In this document: positions 1 to 7,490 of the stretch, piece by piece
How positions within the stretch are numbered: the stretch's first letter is position 1
Layout of the letters: every line of letters starts with the position of its first letter
DNA from: an uncultured Gammaproteobacteria bacterium
GTDB lineage: Bacteria; Pseudomonadota; Gammaproteobacteria; Pseudomonadales; Pseudohongiellaceae
Length of the DNA stretch: 64,000 nt
Assembly (NCBI GenBank): GCA_913060495.1
Contig: CAJXRP010000015.1
Coordinates: 1 to 64,000, forward strand
Direction of reading: 5' to 3'
Translations under genes and position numbers: made by a program
The notes under the pieces: model-generated
Databases searched by the model: none
What the model was told of the DNA's origin: nothing
What the model saw: only the letters and a program-made list of their open reading frames with translations

Positions 1-48
1 GCTATTGGCCGAAAGCGGACACTGCGAAGAGGTAAAATTGGATCAATT

Positions 49-93
49 TTCATAATGCTGGGGTCGGTGGTTCAAGTCCACCCATTGCTACCA
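49..93 (+). other. 3' half of an elongator tRNA-Met gene (attachment-site remnant)
   Basis: The stretch reads as the 3' half of tRNA-Met(CAU): anticodon loop TTCATAA, 3' anticodon strand TGCTG, variable loop GGGTC, T-stem GGTGG/CCACC around TTCAAGT, acceptor strand CATTGCT, discriminator A and encoded CCA (91-93). The expected 5' anticodon strand CAGCA is absent (CAATT instead), and bases 1-48 contain no D-arm or matching acceptor strand. Similarity therefore starts at the anticodon loop. Such truncated copies are left where integrases recombine into tRNA 3' ends. Because the fragment reads left to right, the element should lie to the left, with native flank starting at 94. It is not expected to give a working tRNA. 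Confidence 0.75.
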
Positions 94-96
94 TAC

Positions 97-135
97 AAAA
101 AAGGGACAGATTCAAATTGAATCTGTCCCTTTTTT
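97..135. terminator. near-perfect 19-bp palindrome, bidirectional terminator
   Basis: Arms 97-115 and 117-135 are exact reverse complements around a single central A. The stem has a GGGACAG core flanked by an A-run on the left and a T-run on the right, so it works as an intrinsic terminator on either strand. It follows the tRNA fragment by 3 bases and lies 16 bases past the stop of the leftward TerB-like gene. The GGGACAGATT core also resembles, from memory, short palindromes scattered in many proteobacterial genomes, so a dispersed repeat is possible. Confidence 0.75.
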
Positions 136-151
136 TGATCGATGTTTTGAC

Positions 152-592
152 TCAGCCTAAGTTTCGAACCTCAGTATCCATCGCATTACAAATCACTTGC
201 ATTACTGCCTGCTCGGACGCCAATTCGCGATTGTCCGCGATGACGGCAATCTCTGCAGCAGAGCGCACTAATTCACAGTAGCCAGCATTTCCCTTTACTG
301 CCGCAATAAGTTCGAGAGCATGTTCTCGCCCGGCGATGGGGTCACTCAAAATGGCAGAACCAATGTCACGAAATAATAGCCGGATACGATCGAGGCCGAT
401 AGGAGCGACTAAATCTTCTTGCGCTTCTATCATGAGGATAAATTTATCGATTTCTGATTGTGCAAGATCACCATCAGCAACAGCCACTAGAATAAAAGCG
501 CTGATTACAGCTCGCGCTAGATCTTCAGTTACCTGTGAGTCGAATCGCTGCCAGGATACGATTGCGTATGCGACTTCTTCTTCATGACTCAT
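152..592 (-). CDS. TerB-like protein
   Basis: A 146-residue protein with no signal peptide. It has the paired helical pattern of the TerB/tellurite-resistance fold (COG3793-like): an AVADGDLAQSEID motif near residues 36-48 and a second half around AAEIAVIADNRELASEQ near residues 111-127. TerB-like folds bind metal through acidic residues and are linked to envelope stress, but the biochemical role of stand-alone members is unsettled. No other ter genes are nearby. It is leftward and monocistronic, ending at the palindrome at 97-135. The family call is fairly firm; the function is not. Confidence 0.72.
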   Translation of the reverse strand: MSHEEEVAYAIVSWQRFDSQVTEDLARAVISAFILVAVADGDLAQSEIDKFILMIEAQEDLVAPIGLDRIRLLFRDIGSAILSDPIAGREHALELIAAVKGNAGYCELVRSAAEIAVIADNRELASEQAVMQVICNAMDTEVRNLG

Positions 593-685
593 ATTTTTTC
601 ATCCCCATTCATTATGTAATCACATTGTATGACAGTTAACGCTGCACATACATTGCACCCAGTTCGCAGGTCCGGAAGATAATTT

Positions 686-1192
686 TCAGTTTAATGGCCC
701 GAGGGGCGACGCTTCGCAGCCCGGTCGTTGAATAGTCCACATTGCGTGGCCAATTTTCCACTGGTCGTCAACCTTCATCAGGTTAAGTACGTCAATGCCA
801 CAATGGGAGAACTCGCCGTCAATGTGAAAGTCATAGGGAGCCCAAAATACGGCAAGCACATCCGATATAAGCAACTGCTCGTCCCAATAGCGCTCGGTGA
901 GCTGAGTATCGGTACTAAAATTTTCCTCACCGAACCAGTTTCTTGTCACGAATTCGTACTCCCCCGCTGCTTCCTCTCTGATATTAAAGATCTGCGCGCC
1001 TTCAATTTCGAGGCCTGCTAGCAGTGCACCATTCCCTGTATTGATGCTTTCAAAGAAGTCGTCAATCACCTGCTTCACCGCCGCATACTCTGGGTGTGAT
1101 TGTTGGGCATTGCTAACAATGCTTGTGATTAGAAATAAGGTGACACCCAAAATTTTGCTAGTGGTTCTTAGAATATCTTTGTAGTTCTTCAT
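686..1192 (-). CDS. exported NTF2/SnoaL-like domain protein
   Basis: A 168-residue protein. An N-terminal signal peptide (hydrophobic stretch around GVTLFLITSIV, likely cleaved after SNA near residue 29) precedes one alpha+beta cone-like domain. The helix AAVKQVIDDFFESINTGNGALL and the C-terminal strand DDQWKIGHAMWTIQRPGC are typical of SnoaL/DUF4440 proteins of the NTF2-like superfamily. These bind small ligands, and some are enzymes. No catalytic residues can be assigned. Monocistronic and leftward; 93 bases separate it from the TerB-like gene. The specific role is unknown. Confidence 0.7.
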   Translation of the reverse strand: MKNYKDILRTTSKILGVTLFLITSIVSNAQQSHPEYAAVKQVIDDFFESINTGNGALLAGLEIEGAQIFNIREEAAGEYEFVTRNWFGEENFSTDTQLTERYWDEQLLISDVLAVFWAPYDFHIDGEFSHCGIDVLNLMKVDDQWKIGHAMWTIQRPGCEASPLGPLN

Positions 1193-1528
1193 TGTAGAGA
1201 GCTCATCACATTTTCATCAAGAGTCTGGAATCTACCATCCTGGATCGATGGCTAGCTGTCTCCCATTTTAGGAACTTAAGACTGCTGCATCTATAGTACA
1301 AACGGGATCAGAGTAAAAATATAACACTGTATCTACTCTCCTGCTCCATTTATTGGCGAACCACGCTGCGTTCCCAACATTCATCGCACTGACACTATAG
1401 TCCAATCCAGATTCGCCAATTACTGTCCAAACTCGATCGCAATCCAGATTCTTAAGGTTTTTTCTAACGTGTTCGTGAGAGATTGCTACGCGAATTAAAT
1501 CAGATTCATACTACATAAAGGATATGAC
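1193..1528. other. intergenic region with a 12-bp direct repeat
   Basis: No convincing gene is seen in these 336 bases between the leftward NTF2-like gene and the rightward lipoprotein gene. The 12-mer CAATCCAGATTC occurs twice in direct orientation (1403-1414 and 1440-1451), 37 bp apart. Start-to-start spacing near 3.5 helical turns could suit a regulator site, but two copies alone are weak evidence. A ribosome-binding site AAGGA lies about 7 bases before the ATG at 1529. Confidence 0.4.
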
Positions 1529-1774
1529 ATGCGCACTGCACTAACATTACTACTAAGCTCAATTGCCCTCACCGCCTGCGTCTCAAATCAAGCAGTCCAA
1601 ACCATTCAGCCCCAAGATTTCACGATGAGTTGTGAACAGCTAAAGTTCACACTGGCAGATTTAGTCGCCGATTTCGAAGAAGCAAAAGATGATTCGAGAA
1701 TTACCAGTAGAAACGTTGGTCTCGCATTGGTCCTCTGGCCCGGAATAATCGTAAACGAGGTTAGAGCAAAATAG
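1529..1774 (+). CDS. small lipoprotein of unknown function
   Basis: An 81-residue protein with a type II signal peptide; lipobox LTAC gives lipidated Cys17. The mature part has one Cys (Cys35), an acidic helix (LKFTLADLVADFEEAKDD), then a short hydrophobic segment NVGLALVLWPGIIVNEV ending near the C-terminus. That ending is familiar from small proteobacterial lipoproteins with a C-terminal membrane-contacting hairpin, but I cannot name a family. The ATG is supported by AAGGA 7 bases upstream. No terminator is visible after the stop. Confidence 0.72.
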   Translation: MRTALTLLLSSIALTACVSNQAVQTIQPQDFTMSCEQLKFTLADLVADFEEAKDDSRITSRNVGLALVLWPGIIVNEVRAK

Positions 1775-1981
1775 AATCAGATGAAAACTCAATGAAATCA
1801 CGCCCATCAGTGCTGACGAGATATGTATCGCTGTCGGGCAGGAATACGATGCTAGCTGGGTTGGCCACTACCTTAGTTTGCGGCACTGATGTCCCGCTGA
1901 TCGCCGCCATATTCTAGATGGGCGCGCCAGCGGGATTCTGATCAAGTTCGGGAATATGGTTCTCAACACAATAGATTCCGA

Positions 1982-3193
1982 CTAATTTTCTACTTGGTCG
2001 GCTATCCAGCGCGCGACCACGGGTTCGCGTATTCCTCGAGGTGGGCAATGCCCTTCCATATCGAGAACTACAACTTCCTGGTTGCTTGCGGATTCGAGAA
2101 AGATAACCAGATCCTCGAGAGGCGATACCGGATCACGGTTGGTCGTTATCACCAATAGTGGAGTGTCGATAACTTTGTTTGCCTGCATATAGCCTTGCTC
2201 AATTAGAGACACCTGCGAAAGAGGACCACTCAACACTGCCGTGGTGCGATCCAATAGACCGAAGCGTGACTTTACGCCATCTATAGTCATTTTCGGTAGG
2301 CCATCTAACACCTCAGGTGGATACTGAAATGCCGTATGCAGAGGCGCACACATACTTACTACACCGGCGACCTCGAGCCGGTAAAAAGCCCTCGCCGCTG
2401 CATTTCCCCCGAAGCTACCTCCAACTACGAAAAGTTTTTCTTGTTGGGCAAAGTCAGCATTACGAAGAAAGGCTAGCGCTGCCTCCATAACAACATCGGA
2501 CCCATCAGCCATCGACAAATGCTTCGCCTCACCGATACCTGGCATGTCCACAGCGAGCATCCCAATGCCGCGCGGTTCCAATTCGCGATAGAACAGATCG
2601 AAGCTGTCTTCCTTCGTAACATCGGAACCAAAACTGTTGATGACTATAGGAAAGGGCCCAGCGCCGACAGGCAAATGAAGATAGCCTTTTATTTGTTGAT
2701 CACCGACTGTGATGTCCACATGCTGAACCGGAACATTCATCAAGGCGCCAGCGTCGAGGTAGGCTTGTATCGCCTTAGCTAGAGCTTGCGCATCATCCTC
2801 TCGACCTAGGTGCGGCCAGGAACCTGTGCTGTAATAAGTCAGTGCGGCGCGGAGTTTCTGCAACTTAGCGTGACCGCTCAATCCGTCCGCTTCGCCCCGC
2901 GCCCTATCTCCAGCCTGAATCCACTCGTAGGACCAGTTCCCGGGCCTGAATTCAATTTGTGTATCCACCAGTTCGGGGAAGCGCTTCACGCCTGCACTAC
3001 GATCAATATTAGCTATCACTTCCCGCATCACATCGATGTCGCCACCCTTGCCCACCCAAGTCTTAAAGTCGTGAGAGTGATACCAGCCTTCGGCAGTCTC
3101 CTCCTCCGTATTAAACGCGTATTGCTGAGCGAAACTGAATGGCGCGCTTATACTAAGCAGGCAAATAAAAAGGTAACTGTGAATTTTTCTCAT
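1982..3193 (-). CDS. exported alpha/beta hydrolase, FrsA-like
   Basis: A 403-residue protein with a Sec signal peptide cleaved after SFA-QQ. The C-terminal half is an alpha/beta hydrolase: nucleophile elbow GGSFGG (Ser260), probable Asp in TTNRDPVSP, and His in MEGHCPPRG near the C-terminus. The N-terminal half resembles the cap of FrsA/DUF1100 esterases. The ATG at 3193 is chosen over an upstream in-frame start because a GGAG sits 10 bases before it and the signal peptide begins there. It is divergent from the MarR gene and shares its control region, so its substrate may be related to the MarR ligand. Likely a periplasmic esterase or lipase; substrate unknown. Confidence 0.8.
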   Translation of the reverse strand: MRKIHSYLFICLLSISAPFSFAQQYAFNTEEETAEGWYHSHDFKTWVGKGGDIDVMREVIANIDRSAGVKRFPELVDTQIEFRPGNWSYEWIQAGDRARGEADGLSGHAKLQKLRAALTYYSTGSWPHLGREDDAQALAKAIQAYLDAGALMNVPVQHVDITVGDQQIKGYLHLPVGAGPFPIVINSFGSDVTKEDSFDLFYRELEPRGIGMLAVDMPGIGEAKHLSMADGSDVVMEAALAFLRNADFAQQEKLFVVGGSFGGNAAARAFYRLEVAGVVSMCAPLHTAFQYPPEVLDGLPKMTIDGVKSRFGLLDRTTAVLSGPLSQVSLIEQGYMQANKVIDTPLLVITTNRDPVSPLEDLVIFLESASNQEVVVLDMEGHCPPRGIREPVVARWIADQVEN

Positions 3194-3258
3194 AGTCTCT
3201 ATCTCCGAAAGCCTTGAATTCAAGGTGCCCGCAATACGAAACGCCACCCACTTAGTTA

Positions 3259-3322
3259 TTGTCAATCATTATTGACAAAGAAGATTAAGGGTCTTACTGT
3301 AGATTGTCAATCTAAATTGACA
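3259..3322. promoter_or_regulatory. interleaved divergent promoters with two MarR-type operators
   Basis: Two inverted repeats share the core TGTCAAT-N4-ATTGACA: 3259-3278 (8-bp arms, spacer CATT) and 3305-3322 (7-bp arms, spacer CTAA), centres 45 bp apart. The right arm of the first holds TTGACA (3272-3277), which with 17 bp gives TACTGT (3295-3300) reading toward marR. On the other strand the left arm of the second holds TTGACA (3310-3305), which with 17 bp gives TAATCT (3287-3282) reading toward the hydrolase. Each operator thus covers one promoter's -35 and the other's predicted start point, so the MarR protein could shut both at once. Confidence 0.75.
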
Positions 3323-3334
3323 TAAAATGACCTC

Positions 3335-3793
3335 ATGACAGAAACTGATAAGAATAAATCTCTAAGCCTTAGCCTGAAGGCCCTATTACGCAAATCTCTG
3401 GAATGGATTGAAGACGAACAGGCTTTGTTGCTTGAGGATTCCCCCTACAAGTCCGCTAGCCCTGCCGAAATTAAACTCTTCGCAGCACTAGGAGGCAAAA
3501 GCAAATCCATTGCCGATCTGTCACGAAAGCTTGCTGTTTCTCGCCAAGCGGCGCATCAAACAGTGAAGAAACTCAGTGCGAGAGGCCTAGTCGTTCTCGA
3601 ACACGCGGAGAATAATCGCCGAGATAAAATCGTCAAGATTACCGAAGAAGGGATGCAAGCCAGAAAGCTCACCGCTCAGCATTTCCGCCAGATCGAAGCG
3701 AAAATGAGCAAGAATATTGGTAAGAAGAATTTGGAATTGTTACGAGGGTTACTTCTGGAGAATCTAGAAAAAGAAAAATCTGCAGAAAAATAG
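3335..3793 (+). CDS. MarR-family transcriptional regulator
   Basis: A 152-residue protein with a winged helix-turn-helix at about residues 45-115. SIADLSRKLAVSRQAAHQTVKKLSARGLVV carries the recognition helix, followed by the charged wing HAENNRRDKIVKIT. The termini are helical and rich in Lys/Glu, as expected for MarR dimerisation. The ATG lies 12 bases after the proximal operator; the ribosome-binding site is weak. It probably represses itself and the divergent hydrolase gene through the two TGTCAAT repeats, with release by a small ligand. Ligand unknown. Confidence 0.88.
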   Translation: MTETDKNKSLSLSLKALLRKSLEWIEDEQALLLEDSPYKSASPAEIKLFAALGGKSKSIADLSRKLAVSRQAAHQTVKKLSARGLVVLEHAENNRRDKIVKITEEGMQARKLTAQHFRQIEAKMSKNIGKKNLELLRGLLLENLEKEKSAEK

Positions 3794-3815
3794 GAAGGTT
3801 ATACCGAACTATAGG

Positions 3816-4673
3816 CTAAGGCTGATTTTCCGCCTCGATAGCCCGCTCTTGCCGGTCCTTCTCTTCCTCAATCGCGGACTCTATCACTTTCAACACGTCA
3901 TCTACGTCTGCTGCCCGGGTATTCTCAGCGAACAAGCCAGTAAGCTTGGAATCTGCAAGCAAATCGCCATCCTCATACAGCTTCCAGATCTCCTTGGCAT
4001 AATTCGTCTGTAGCAACTGGGGCGCAAACTGTCCGTAATAGTGGCTTATCTTGTTCACATCACGCTCCAGCATGACCTCGGCGTTATTGTTCGCAGCAGC
4101 ATCCACCGCCTGAGGCAGGTCGATAATTACCGGCCCTTCTTCGTCCACAAGGATATTAAATTCAGACAAGTCACCATGCACTAGGCCGGCGCAGAGCATT
4201 TGCACGACGAAGCGCATGACTGCCCCATGGCCCTCGATAGCCTCTTCAGCCGACATCGAGACATCGCTAAGCCGTGGCGCCACGAGTCCCTCACTATCGG
4301 TAACCAGCTCCATTATCAACACGCCGTCGATACAGGTATAGGGCTGAGGAACGCGCACGCCAGCGTCGGCCAGTTTACGCAGAGCATCTACCTCGGCGTT
4401 GTGCCAAGTCTGCTCCTGCTGCTCGCGGCCAAATTTGGAACCTTTGTCCATAGCTCGACTGCGGCGACTATTACGTGACTTTCGACCTTCTGTATACTTC
4501 ACCGCTTGCTTGAAACCGCGCTTAGCGGCCTCCTTATAGACCTTCGCGCAGCGAATCTCGGAACCGCAGCGGACCACATACACATCGGCCTCTTTACCGC
4601 TCATCAGCCTACTGATTACCTCATCAATGAGACCTTCTTCAATAAGAGGCTGGATTCGCTTAGGTATTTTCAT
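3816..4673 (-). CDS. RIO-type serine protein kinase
   Basis: A 285-residue cytoplasmic protein of the RIO1 family. The P-loop-like segment SGKEADVYVV is at residues 25-34 and the ATP-anchoring Lys is probably Lys44 (CAKVYK). The RIO-type flexible-loop region follows (KSRNSRRSRAMDKGSKFGRE, about 65-84). The catalytic loop is HGDLSEFNIL with Asp168, and the metal-binding IIDLPQ has Asp185. The acidic C-terminal tail (EEEKDRQERAIEAE) is not part of the fold. All catalytic residues are present, so it is probably active. Bacterial RIO kinases are widespread but their substrates are largely undefined. Monocistronic. Confidence 0.88.
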   Translation of the reverse strand: MKIPKRIQPLIEEGLIDEVISRLMSGKEADVYVVRCGSEIRCAKVYKEAAKRGFKQAVKYTEGRKSRNSRRSRAMDKGSKFGREQQEQTWHNAEVDALRKLADAGVRVPQPYTCIDGVLIMELVTDSEGLVAPRLSDVSMSAEEAIEGHGAVMRFVVQMLCAGLVHGDLSEFNILVDEEGPVIIDLPQAVDAAANNNAEVMLERDVNKISHYYGQFAPQLLQTNYAKEIWKLYEDGDLLADSKLTGLFAENTRAADVDDVLKVIESAIEEEKDRQERAIEAENQP

Positions 4674-4716
4674 GGCGTCTTTTTACAGCAGTTGAATTAG
4701 GGAAGCTAGAGTAAGC

Positions 4717-4736
4717 TTGATTTATTGTTAAATCAA
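4717..4736. promoter_or_regulatory. 20-bp palindrome between rio kinase and yeeE genes
   Basis: TTGATTTA and TAAATCAA form a perfect 8-bp inverted repeat with spacer TTGT, 43 bases upstream of the kinase start and just upstream of the predicted yeeE promoter. The arms begin and end like an FNR box (TTGAT/ATCAA), but the half-sites are 10 rather than 4 bases apart, so FNR itself is not expected to fit. Probably an operator for an unknown dimeric regulator. Confidence 0.45.
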
Positions 4737-4750
4737 AGGGCCCTAGCATC

Positions 4751-4779
4751 TTGATCTAGGATAGTCTGGGCCCTATATA
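4751..4779 (+). promoter_or_regulatory. probable sigma70 promoter of the yeeE pair
   Basis: TTGATC (4751-4756), 17 bp, then TATATA (4774-4779) gives a reasonable housekeeping promoter with a start near 4786 and a leader of about 74 bases. A 7-bp inverted repeat of AGGGCCC/GGGCCCT brackets the -35 (about 4738-4775), so it may be operator DNA as much as leader RNA. Confidence 0.45.
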
Positions 4780-4859
4780 GAGTTGGTGGCAGGATAAAAA
4801 TACAGTACTGTAATTGCAAATCTCTCATTTCATCAACTTCACTCTCACAGGGGCTCCCT

Positions 4860-5288
4860 TTGGAATATTTCACACCGGTTAGCGCAGCCATTGGCGGACT
4901 GCTTATTGGGCTCGCGGCAACGCTGATGCTTTGGACCAACGGCAGGATAACGGGCATCAGTGGCATTGTCAGCGGCGTTCTAATTCCAAGCAAGACAGAC
5001 ACGCTATGGCGAGTCTGCTTCGTGGCTGGCCTTATCTTAGGCCCCCTTGCTTATATTGCAGTAAGCGGCCAGGGACCGACAATTGTGACTCAGGCGTCAC
5101 CGTTACTGTCGATCGTTGCCGGCCTCGCGGTGGGTTTTGGCACTAGGTTAGGCAGTGGCTGCACTAGTGGGCACGGCATCTGTGGCATCGCTCGATTCTC
5201 CAAAAGATCATTCCTGGCAACGGCGGTATTTATGCTCACAGCTATAGTCACCGTCTATGTAACACGGCACTTAGTGGGAGGGTCCTAG
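4860..5288 (+). CDS. YeeE/YedE-family transporter, first half
   Basis: A 142-residue membrane protein with about four to five hydrophobic helices. The conserved signature GSGCTSGHGICG at residues 98-109 (Cys101, Cys108) places it in YeeE/YedE (DUF395, COG2391). In characterised members these Cys residues line the path for thiosulfate or other reduced sulfur compounds. The start is TTG, preceded by AGGGG about 8 bases upstream; no ATG fits the first helix. The second half follows with no gap at 5289. The two together match the length of single-chain YeeE proteins, as in other split pairs. The substrate is inferred, not seen. Confidence 0.82.
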   Translation: MEYFTPVSAAIGGLLIGLAATLMLWTNGRITGISGIVSGVLIPSKTDTLWRVCFVAGLILGPLAYIAVSGQGPTIVTQASPLLSIVAGLAVGFGTRLGSGCTSGHGICGIARFSKRSFLATAVFMLTAIVTVYVTRHLVGGS

Positions 5289-5747
5289 GTGGAAGACGCG
5301 AATAGCACAATAGATAAAGCATTCAACGTGAAGGCACTCGTTTGGGTATTCTTGTCGGGCCTATTGTTCGGCCTGGGCCTAACGATTTCAGGCATGATAA
5401 ACCCGGCAAAGGTAATTGGGTTTCTGGACGTGGCAGGCAATTGGGACCCAAGCCTGGCCCTGGTAATGGCATCAGGACTAGCCGTTACCGTGCCTGGTTT
5501 TCACTTTATTCTTAAGCAGGAACGACCGCTGTTCGAGACGAAGTTTTTCCTGCCCGGAAAAGCAGATGTTGATCCTCGACTTATTAGCGGCGCAGCATTA
5601 TTTGGAATCGGCTGGGGGCTGGCTGGACTCTGCCCAGGACCAGCCCTTGCCGGAATTACATCACTCGATAGTTCAGTACTGAGCTTTGTCGCAGCGATGT
5701 TGGCCGGCATGCTATTGCATTACTTCTTGCTAGAGACCCGTGACTAA
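5289..5747 (+). CDS. YeeE/YedE-family transporter, second half
   Basis: A 152-residue membrane protein starting with GTG directly after the stop of the first half, so translation is probably coupled. Signatures are SGLLFGLGLTISGMINPAKVIGFLD (residues 23-47) and GIGWGLAGLCPGPALAG (106-122, Cys115), typical of the C-terminal YeeE/YedE repeat. Expected to pair with the preceding protein into one inner-membrane channel for a sulfur compound. Its stop overlaps the stop of the convergent usp gene by 4 bases, leaving no room for a terminator. Confidence 0.82.
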   Translation: MEDANSTIDKAFNVKALVWVFLSGLLFGLGLTISGMINPAKVIGFLDVAGNWDPSLALVMASGLAVTVPGFHFILKQERPLFETKFFLPGKADVDPRLISGAALFGIGWGLAGLCPGPALAGITSLDSSVLSFVAAMLAGMLLHYFLLETRD

Positions 5748-6172
5748 CCGACATGTACAGTCAACACATCGCAAGTAGCGCCGTGTAACAATTTATTCGC
5801 GGTAGAGCCGAGCATTAACTTCCATCCAGAGTTACCGTGGCTGCCGATGACGATCGCATCCGCTTGCTGACTCTTGGCTAAATTACGAATCTCTGGCGCC
5901 GGCGAACCGAGTACCGCATGCACGTTCGCATTATCAATACCGTGCTTAGCGCCTAATTCCTGCAGTCTGGTGGCAGAGCCATCAAGTATTTGTTGCTGCA
6001 GGTTGATTGGGTCCACGGCATAACTCTCCATACCCCATACTGCAGGAACTGGTTCAACTACATGTATCAAAACTAACTTGTCAGCCTGCGAGCCTACAAG
6101 CTCAAGCGCCCTGCTCAGCACCTTATCTGTCTCATCTGATAAATCTACTGCGACTATTACTTTGCTATACAT
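5744..6172 (-). CDS. universal stress protein, UspA family
   Basis: A 142-residue single Usp domain. The first strand and acidic residue are VIVAVDLSDE (Asp10), the middle linker contains VHAVLGSPAPEI, and the ATP-loop GSHGNSGWKLMLGST (110-124) has the form G-2x-G-8x-GST seen in nucleotide-binding Usps. Usp proteins support survival during growth arrest, hypoxia or respiratory stress. An FNR/ANR-like box with a correctly spaced -10 lies upstream (6229-6269), so low-oxygen induction is likely. It converges on the YeeE pair with a 4-base overlap. Confidence 0.9.
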   Translation of the reverse strand: MYSKVIVAVDLSDETDKVLSRALELVGSQADKLVLIHVVEPVPAVWGMESYAVDPINLQQQILDGSATRLQELGAKHGIDNANVHAVLGSPAPEIRNLAKSQQADAIVIGSHGNSGWKLMLGSTANKLLHGATCDVLTVHVG

Positions 6173-6228
6173 AACACTCTCCTTAGTCTGCTATTAACTC
6201 AACACAATGAATCGAAATCTATACTTTC

Positions 6229-6269
6229 AGACTACCTTAAGGTTATGGAGTCATCTTGACTAAGATCAA
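6229..6269 (-). promoter_or_regulatory. FNR/ANR-type promoter of the usp gene
   Basis: TTGAC-TAAG-ATCAA (6256-6269) matches the FNR/ANR consensus TTGAT-N4-ATCAA with one mismatch. On the minus strand a TAGTCT -10 element (6234-6229) lies exactly 21 bp after the box, as in class II FNR-activated promoters where the box replaces the -35. The predicted start is near 6222, about 50 bases before the ATG. The same geometry occurs at 10758 and 13589. Confidence 0.65.
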
Positions 6270-6311
6270 ACTACTCCAGCCATCCGAATTCAACACATAG
6301 AATCCAACTTA

Positions 6312-7487
6312 CTAATAGTTTACAGATACCCCTTCGCTAATGAGATCCGATGGATACAGTACCACTTGATCACCCTCTCTCAGGCCACCTATGACTCGAG
6401 TATAGTCTCTGGTTCTTTGCCCAATAATGACAGGCTCGATAGCAACGACACCATCGCTGACGACAAACGTATTCCAACCGTTACTACGCTGAAAAATTGC
6501 GCTAGTGGGAATTGTTAGAACTTCGTTCGCTTGCCAGGTGACGATTGACACCTCTATTCGATATTCAGAACCCAAGTTTACCGGAGGGTCTAGCAATCCG
6601 ATTACGACGTTGACACGTTGCTCTTCGACACCAAGCGCGGAAACCTTGGTGAATGCTTCTGGCTCAACATAATCTACCACTCCGTTAATTATGCTATCAC
6701 CACCCCAACCCGATATATATACCGTAGCACCCTCTTCCACATTGACTGCGTCCTGAGTTAACAAATCTACTATAGCTTCTAGATTGTCTTGATTGCTAAT
6801 TTCCAACAGCGGGGTGCCAGCGGGAATAACGCGTTCGTTTTTCTCTGGATTGCTATAGACAGTCCCCGTAACCGGTGACGATATATTGACGATAGAGGTT
6901 TCGTCGGGGCTTTCTGAAGGGCCCACTCCTAAAAAAAATGACCTGGCACTTTCAATATCAGCCTCTGCCGCACGCAGCGATGCTTCGGCGTGACGGGTGC
7001 GTGCTTGCTCAGACATTGCCAGCTGACGATACAAGCCTGTCTCCTCAGCACTAGTCAGACTATTTGCGAACAGTTCCTCTCTTCTGTCAAGCTCTCTATT
7101 AGCACGAGCCAACGCACCGGCAGCCTCTTCTAGTGCTGCTTCAGCGGCACTGTAACGCGCCTCTACGGCAGCAAGGTTCGCCTGCGCAAAGGCAAGAGTT
7201 CTAGGATCTTGAGGAGTCGGGGCAATTCTAGCCACCACCTCCCCTGTCACGACGCGATCCCCGACATCCAGATCAGTACGCAGCAACCTACCCGCGATAG
7301 GAGCCGTGACTATATAGGGATCTATGGCGCGAGTTCGCCCTTGAGCTTCCACCGCCTCATAGAACGGCCTACTTTCGACCAAGCCAATATCGACAGAAAT
7401 GGGACTTGGCCTGAGCACGTAAAAACCCAACGCCAACGTAGCTAACGCAGCTGCAATTTGCAGCCATCGACGTACTGTAATTGTCAT
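6312..7487 (-). CDS. HlyD-type periplasmic adaptor of an ABC exporter
   Basis: A 391-residue membrane-fusion protein: one N-terminal anchor (about residues 9-25), a beta-barrel/lipoyl half (AQGRTRAIDPYIVTAPIAGRLLRTDLDVGDRV), a coiled-coil hairpin (about 100-185, rich in Ala/Glu/Arg), then the second lipoyl half (SPVTGTVYSNPEKNERVIPAG) and C-terminal barrel. It starts 4 bases after the permease stop and is the last gene of an ATPase-permease-adaptor operon. It should bridge the inner-membrane complex to an outer-membrane channel, but no TolC-like gene is in the window. Substrate unknown. Confidence 0.87.
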   Translation of the reverse strand: MTITVRRWLQIAAALATLALGFYVLRPSPISVDIGLVESRPFYEAVEAQGRTRAIDPYIVTAPIAGRLLRTDLDVGDRVVTGEVVARIAPTPQDPRTLAFAQANLAAVEARYSAAEAALEEAAGALARANRELDRREELFANSLTSAEETGLYRQLAMSEQARTRHAEASLRAAEADIESARSFFLGVGPSESPDETSIVNISSPVTGTVYSNPEKNERVIPAGTPLLEISNQDNLEAIVDLLTQDAVNVEEGATVYISGWGGDSIINGVVDYVEPEAFTKVSALGVEEQRVNVVIGLLDPPVNLGSEYRIEVSIVTWQANEVLTIPTSAIFQRSNGWNTFVVSDGVVAIEPVIIGQRTRDYTRVIGGLREGDQVVLYPSDLISEGVSVNY

Positions 7488-7490
7488 TGA

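Noticed and set aside
1775..1981. possible remnant coding sequence (a short frame near 1792 and a frame reading ISADEICIAVGQEYDASW)
   Set aside because: Too short, no clear start or family match; may be a decayed gene end but cannot be supported.
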